A stretch of 26,789 nucleotides of DNA from CAKOSP01 sp964372145 (GTDB taxonomy: Bacteria; Bacillota_I; Bacilli_A; RF39; UBA660). Under the pieces are notes generated by a model. That model saw nothing but the letters and a program-made list of their open reading frames with translations. It was not told where the DNA came from and ran no database searches. How positions within the stretch are numbered: the first letter of the stretch is position 1; each line of letters starts with the position of its first letter. Position numbers and translations under genes: made by a program. Where the stretch lies: assembly GCA_964372145.1 (NCBI GenBank), contig CAYJPM010000009.1, forward strand, positions 1 to 26,789. Reading direction: 5' to 3'. Shown piece after piece: positions 23,168 to 26,789 of the stretch.

Positions 23168-23777
23168 ATTTATTAATAGTTACAAAACTTACATCTTTCA
23201 TAACAATATCTTGAATTGGTGTTTCTGTTCCTGGTTCTAATTGTGACAAAGCTATTTCATCAACTGTTTCCATACCTGCTATAACTTTACCAAAAGATGC
23301 ATAACTACCATTTAATTGCTCGCAAGTTAAATCACTTAAACAAATAAAGAATTGCGATGAAGCAGAATCGAAATCGTTACTTCTAGCCATTGAAACAATA
23401 CCTCTTTCATGACTTAAATCGTTGTCTACTCCGTTTTCTTCAAATTCACCTTTTATAGTTTGACTCGATCCACCTGTTCCATTTCCATCTGGATCTCCTC
23501 CTTGAATTACAAAGTTTGTTGATATTCTATGAAATATTAATCCGTCGTAGAAATCTTCTCCCACTAAGTATTGAAAATTCTCTACAGTTATTGGAGCATA
23601 TTCCGGTAATAATTCTATTAGTATTATATCATTTTTATTAGTTACTATTTTAACATAATTTGTAGTTTCTTCAGTTTCTTTAAAAGTAATTTCATCTAAA
23701 GTTCCTTCAGTAGTGTTTGTACCACATCCAGTAATTAGCAATAAACAAAGTCCCATTACTATATATATTTTTTTCAT
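23166..23777 (-). CDS. cyclophilin-type peptidyl-prolyl isomerase lipoprotein
   Basis: A 203-aa protein with a lipoprotein signal: MKKIYIVMGLCLLLITGC, lipobox LITGC with Cys18. After an acidic linker comes a compact cyclophilin domain: APITVENFQYL, the active-site arginine in IFHRI, NFVIQGGDPDGNGTGG, SMAR, and DSASSQFFICL, then GSYASFGKV. It should speed proline isomerisation in proteins folding outside the membrane, anchored by lipid. Its ATG follows the kinase stop directly, and its AAGGAG lies in the last kinase codons, so translation is coupled. A functional link with the kinase is not implied by the domains themselves. Confidence 0.93.
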   Translation of the reverse strand: MKKIYIVMGLCLLLITGCGTNTTEGTLDEITFKETEETTNYVKIVTNKNDIILIELLPEYAPITVENFQYLVGEDFYDGLIFHRISTNFVIQGGDPDGNGTGGSSQTIKGEFEENGVDNDLSHERGIVSMARSNDFDSASSQFFICLSDLTCEQLNGSYASFGKVIAGMETVDEIALSQLEPGTETPIQDIVMKDVSFVTINK

Positions 23778-25625
23778 TTATTTTCTCCTTAATATTTTTT
23801 CTATTTCTATTTTTATTATTTCTTTTGTGAATGGTTTTGCTATATAAGAAGCAAAACCTTTGTTAATATATTTTTTCTTTGATCCTGAAATAGCATCTGC
23901 AGTTAAAGCTATTACTGGAATATTGAAATTTTCAGATTCTTTTAATTTTTCTAAAGTTTCTTCTCCACTCATACCAGGCATCATTATATCCATTAAGATA
24001 ATATCGTATTTATTTTTTATATTTAAAATAATTGCTTCTTTTCCACTTTCACAAGTATCAATTATCATCTCTAGTGGTTCAATAGCTCTTTTTGCAACTT
24101 TTATATTTAACGTATTATCATCAACTATTAATATTTTTTTATTCTTTAATAAATTTTTCTCTTCGATTTCTTCTGCTACAATAGTTTCATTTTTAGGTTT
24201 ATTTAATTTACTGATACTTTGATTAACATTTACCACAAATAATGAACCATATCCAAAACTTGATTGAACATTTATTTTTCCACCAAGTAAATTCACTAAT
24301 CTTTTTGTAATTGCTAAACCTAGACCAACACCCTCTATAGTTGTATTTTTTTCAACATCTAGTCTATCAAATTTATCAAATAATCTATTAATATTTTCTT
24401 TTTTTATTCCTTTTCCTGTATCCTCAACTGAAATTATTAATAAACTATTATGTTGTTTATTTATACATTTAACATGAATTTTAACATGTCCTTTTTCTGT
24501 ATATTTTATTGCATTAGATACTAAATTATTTATTACTTGTTTTAAGTGATATTTATCTCCATGTAATTCATAAGGTAAATCTTTAGCATAAGTTACTGTT
24601 AATTTTAAATCTTTTTCACCAATTCTAGTTCTATTTAATTTAACAACTGAATCAACTATTTCATGAATTGAATAGTCTAACTCAATCGATTCCATTTTAT
24701 TGCTTTCTATTTTTGATATATCTATTATATTACCTACGATTTCTAGCAATGTATTTGATGCATTTACTATGTCATTAGCGTCTTCTTTAAATTTATCTGG
24801 CAAATCTTCTTGATCTATCATATCTTGTGACAAACCTACAATCGCATTAAGTGGAGTTCTAATTTCATGAGACATACTACTTAAAAAATCAGATTTAGCT
24901 AAATTAGCTTTTTCAGCTGCTATTTTTGCTAAATTTAATTCTGCAATTAATTTTAAATCAGGATTTTCGATAGTAAAGTACATAACTAAACATAATAAAG
25001 CACATGCCAAATCATATATAATTATACCAGGAAACAAGTAAGTTACTACTGCTAATGTTATTACTATAATTAGAATTTGATATAATACTCTAAATCTTTT
25101 ATCATTTTTATTGTAATTTTTAACTGCAATAATTGATGCTAGAGATAGTATTATAGAAATAAAAACATATGTAATTGTAACCATTGGACCAGTTGCATTA
25201 GTTACTGAACCAATTTTAATTAATTCGACATCTACGAAATTTATTAAAATAATATAAATAAGAAGAGCAATTATTGGTTTATATAAATATTTTTTAAAAT
25301 TTAATTTAGAATATGAAATTACTATTACATAAGATAGTATTCCTAGTGTAATAGATACCAACAATGCCATCAATATTCTATTGCTATAGTTCATAAAATT
25401 AAAAAAAACAGTATTTATTTTATCAAATGAATACATAGCGCATATTAAATGTACTACAGTATCTAAAATAGCATAAATAATTGAAGCTACTAACATGTAT
25501 TGATATATTCTATTTTCTACATTTAAATTATTTTTCTTTTTGAAATAGAATATTGCTATTATCATTAATAATAAAAGCGATATTAATGGAACTTCAAATT
25601 CTAATGAATTAATATTAACTTTCAT
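23778..25625 (-). CDS. hybrid sensor histidine kinase/response regulator
   Basis: A 615-aa membrane kinase. About seven hydrophobic helices fill residues 10-218 with no obvious extracellular domain, so it may sense within the membrane. A short coiled region (AELNLAKIAAEKANLAKSD) leads to the HisKA domain with phospho-acceptor His253 in MSHEIRTPLNAI. The ATPase domain has the N box NLVSNAIKYTEKG, G1 EDTGKGI and G2 EGVGLGLAITKRL. A C-terminal receiver starts KKILIVDDNTLN, with phospho-acceptor Asp546 in LMDIMMPGMSG and Lys597 in AKPF. No HPt domain or separate DNA-binding regulator is in the window, so the output is unknown. AAGGAG precedes ATG 25625. It heads a two-gene unit with the cyclophilin lipoprotein. 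Confidence 0.95.
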   Translation of the reverse strand: MKVNINSLEFEVPLISLLLLMIIAIFYFKKKNNLNVENRIYQYMLVASIIYAILDTVVHLICAMYSFDKINTVFFNFMNYSNRILMALLVSITLGILSYVIVISYSKLNFKKYLYKPIIALLIYIILINFVDVELIKIGSVTNATGPMVTITYVFISIILSLASIIAVKNYNKNDKRFRVLYQILIIVITLAVVTYLFPGIIIYDLACALLCLVMYFTIENPDLKLIAELNLAKIAAEKANLAKSDFLSSMSHEIRTPLNAIVGLSQDMIDQEDLPDKFKEDANDIVNASNTLLEIVGNIIDISKIESNKMESIELDYSIHEIVDSVVKLNRTRIGEKDLKLTVTYAKDLPYELHGDKYHLKQVINNLVSNAIKYTEKGHVKIHVKCINKQHNSLLIISVEDTGKGIKKENINRLFDKFDRLDVEKNTTIEGVGLGLAITKRLVNLLGGKINVQSSFGYGSLFVVNVNQSISKLNKPKNETIVAEEIEEKNLLKNKKILIVDDNTLNIKVAKRAIEPLEMIIDTCESGKEAIILNIKNKYDIILMDIMMPGMSGEETLEKLKESENFNIPVIALTADAISGSKKKYINKGFASYIAKPFTKEIIKIEIEKILRRK

Positions 25626-25652
25626 AACTATACTCCTTACTCTATTTACTAT

Positions 25653-25681
25653 AGATTATCATATTTTAAATATAAAAACAA
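25653..25681 (-). promoter_or_regulatory. probable promoter of the hybrid kinase gene
   Basis: On the minus strand TTGTTT (25681-25676), 17 bases, then TAATCT (25658-25653), with a TG one base before the -10 box. It is about 28 bases before the start codon. Confidence 0.5.
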
Positions 25682-25694
25682 TACTATTAAAACG

Positions 25695-25734
25695 AAAAAA
25701 AGAATATAAAATTATTCTACTTTTTTATATTCTT
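25695..25734 (-). terminator. intrinsic terminator after the gene at 25717
   Basis: On the minus strand AAGAATATAAAA pairs with TTTTATATTCTT (12 bp) across an 11-base loop, followed by a T-run. The TAG stop (25719-25717) lies in the loop. Confidence 0.8.
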
Positions 25735-26263
25735 TTTTCTTTGATAGTTTTCTACTTGAACTCTATGCCAATTTTTTTCAACATAACTTACGAAATTATT
25801 TTTATTGATATCGTTTAGTTTGTAAATTAATTCTCTATGATTTATTAAAACATTAATGTCATTAACTTTTTTTAAAAAATCAAACACTTCATCTTCATTA
25901 GGTTGAATATCAGCCTTTTCTACTATTTCATCATAAATCCATTTATTTGTTCTAGGATCCCATAAAACTTGCAAATATTCTTGCATACGTTCGTAATAAA
26001 AATGTTCATTCATTCTTTTATTAATTTTATCTATAATATCTTGATTAAAATTTATTCCATATAAATTCATTATATTATTTATTAATTCGTTATTTTGTAA
26101 TTGATTATTTTCTTCGATATTGTTTATATAATCTATCAAGTAATTATAATATTCGTTTTTATCATAATCTATTTCTTCATTCGTATTAAATCCAGGATAT
26201 ATTTCTATATTATTATATTCTGCATATAATTCAACAAATGCCGCTTTTTCTAATGAAGTTCTT
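25717..26263 (-). CDS. coding region entering the assembly gap, probable C-terminal part of the acyltransferase gene
   Basis: The frame is open from the N gap to TAG 25719-25717. It reads RTSLEKAAFVELYAEYNN next to the gap and continues with acidic, helical sequence through WDPRTNKWIYDEIVEKAD to FVSYVEKNWHRVQVENYQ. There is no ATG in the first 45 codons after the gap; a TTG at 26139 has no ribosome-binding site, so the start is likely beyond the gap. The simplest reading is that it continues the acyltransferase on the other side. The two sides are in different frames if the gap is taken as exactly 10 bases, so either the true gap length differs or they are separate genes. No domain recognised in this part. 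Confidence 0.6.
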
Positions 26264-26273
26264 NNNNNNNNNN
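26264..26273. other. 10-base assembly gap (Ns)
   Basis: Ten unknown bases inside coding sequence. The true length is unknown; it is probably a scaffold join or an unresolved repeat in the draft assembly. Confidence 0.98.
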
Positions 26274-26789
26274 ATTTGATAAGTGATTGTTATATTTTAT
26301 TTCTAAATTATATAATAATGTCGCTAATAAATCTCTATGTAAAATACAGGCTTTTTTTGCTGCTTCTTTTGGAGTTAATTTTCTTTCTGTACCATTGTCA
26401 GTAATTTTAGTATTTTCTAAATATTGATAATTTATTGTTTTTCCAAATTCTACATGAATATCTTTTTCATTATATTTACCATATATAGCAACTGGTAATA
26501 TTTTTACCTTTTCTTTTCTTGATGCCCAATAAAATCCTTCTGATAACCTTAACAATCTTTTATTAGAAGTGTTATTAAATGCTCCTTCTGGAAATATAAT
26601 TTCACTTTTTTGATTATCAATTATAATGTCGTTTATTTCTCTGGATTTTATTCTACTTTCTTTATTATCTTTATACACATGGTTCATACCATTAATAAAT
26701 GAAGCGTACATTAACGGATTAACTCTTAATTGTTCAGTTAAACCTAAGAACATGAACGCATTTTTTGGAAATGTCGATACAGCTGTTTT
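26274..26789 (-). CDS. PlsC-like glycerol-phosphate acyltransferase (both ends missing)
   Basis: The frame is open from the right window edge to the N gap, about 172 codons. It contains EIIFPEGAFNNTSN, the third motif of the PlsC/LPLAT family (FPEG-T/A-), which contacts the phosphate of the acceptor, and ILPVAIYGK, the fourth motif (P-V-A-I). The HX4D catalytic motif would lie further 5', outside the window, and the visible part starts in the middle of the enzyme (TFPKNAFMFLGLTEQLRVNP). Family members transfer acyl chains to lysophosphatidic acid at the membrane. The ATG at 26753 is internal and should not be read as the start. Substrate not certain. Confidence 0.78.

Noticed and set aside
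26250..26753. Complete 167-aa acyltransferase ending across the Ns
   Set aside because: The stop is an artefact of reading through unknown bases, and the ATG at 26753 lies in an open frame that continues to the window edge. It is a fragment, not a complete gene.
1..26789. CRISPR arrays, tRNA/rRNA genes, insertion sequences, integrases, toxin-antitoxin or defence systems
   Set aside because: No repeat-spacer pattern, cloverleaf, transposase-like protein or terminal inverted repeats were seen. Gaps between genes are short and mostly explained by promoters and terminators.

Overview
The window is a very AT-rich, densely coded bacterial segment in which almost every gene is on the minus strand. 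The gene set points to a low-GC Firmicute of the Bacilli/Mollicutes-relative kind, for example an uncultured gut RF39- or Erysipelotrichia-like lineage. Evidence: neighbours ordered tkt - SirA-like - YneF as in Bacillus, a YlbD/YlbE-like pair, parE-parC, a zinc-ribbon L33 next to EF-P, and FMFYTGAPQN-type endonuclease IV. Tryptophan is read from TGG, and TGA appears as a stop at nfo, so the standard bacterial code fits rather than the Mycoplasma code. A run of 10 Ns near the right edge shows the source is a draft assembly. The taxonomy is inference.

Layout, right to left (the direction of transcription). 26789-25717: a PlsC-like acyltransferase interrupted by the N gap, probably one gene with the coding region on the other side. 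25625-23166: a seven-TM hybrid histidine kinase/receiver and an abutting cyclophilin lipoprotein. 23100-20386: transketolase, a SirA-like DnaA-inhibitor homologue and YneF. 20295-19092: a single-pass membrane protein with a charged tail and an unrecognised 145-aa protein. 18987-12288: parE, parC, YlbD- and YlbE-like genes and a 544-aa membrane protein of unknown function. 12243-11258: two prepilin-like genes without their export machinery. 11209-10337: nfo. 10089-10349: the only plus-strand gene, whose 3' end overlaps nfo. 10037-8085: a class B penicillin-binding protein. 8040-7299: rpmG-efp. 7207-1: a polysaccharide operon behind a near-perfect promoter, encoding an initiating sugar-phosphate transferase, a fused double glycosyltransferase, a Wzy-like polymerase, a pyruvyl transferase, an FrhB-like iron-sulfur flavoprotein and a Wzx-like flippase cut by the left edge.

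The polysaccharide operon is the clearest pathway: a sugar-phosphate is loaded onto a lipid carrier, extended by two glycosyltransferase activities in one chain, probably decorated with pyruvate (and with whatever the FrhB-like partner does), flipped and polymerised. The rest is housekeeping: chromosome decatenation, DNA repair, translation, wall synthesis and pentose phosphate metabolism.

The most notable features are the double glycosyltransferase fusion, the FrhB/pyruvyl transferase pair, a hairpin that carries the ylbD ribosome-binding site, an 11-bp-phased heptamer repeat in the polysaccharide promoter, and a repeated compact arrangement in which stop codon, terminator hairpin and the next promoter overlap. 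I see no CRISPR array, tRNA, rRNA, insertion sequence or convincing novel defence system, and no gene-free stretch longer than 300 bases.
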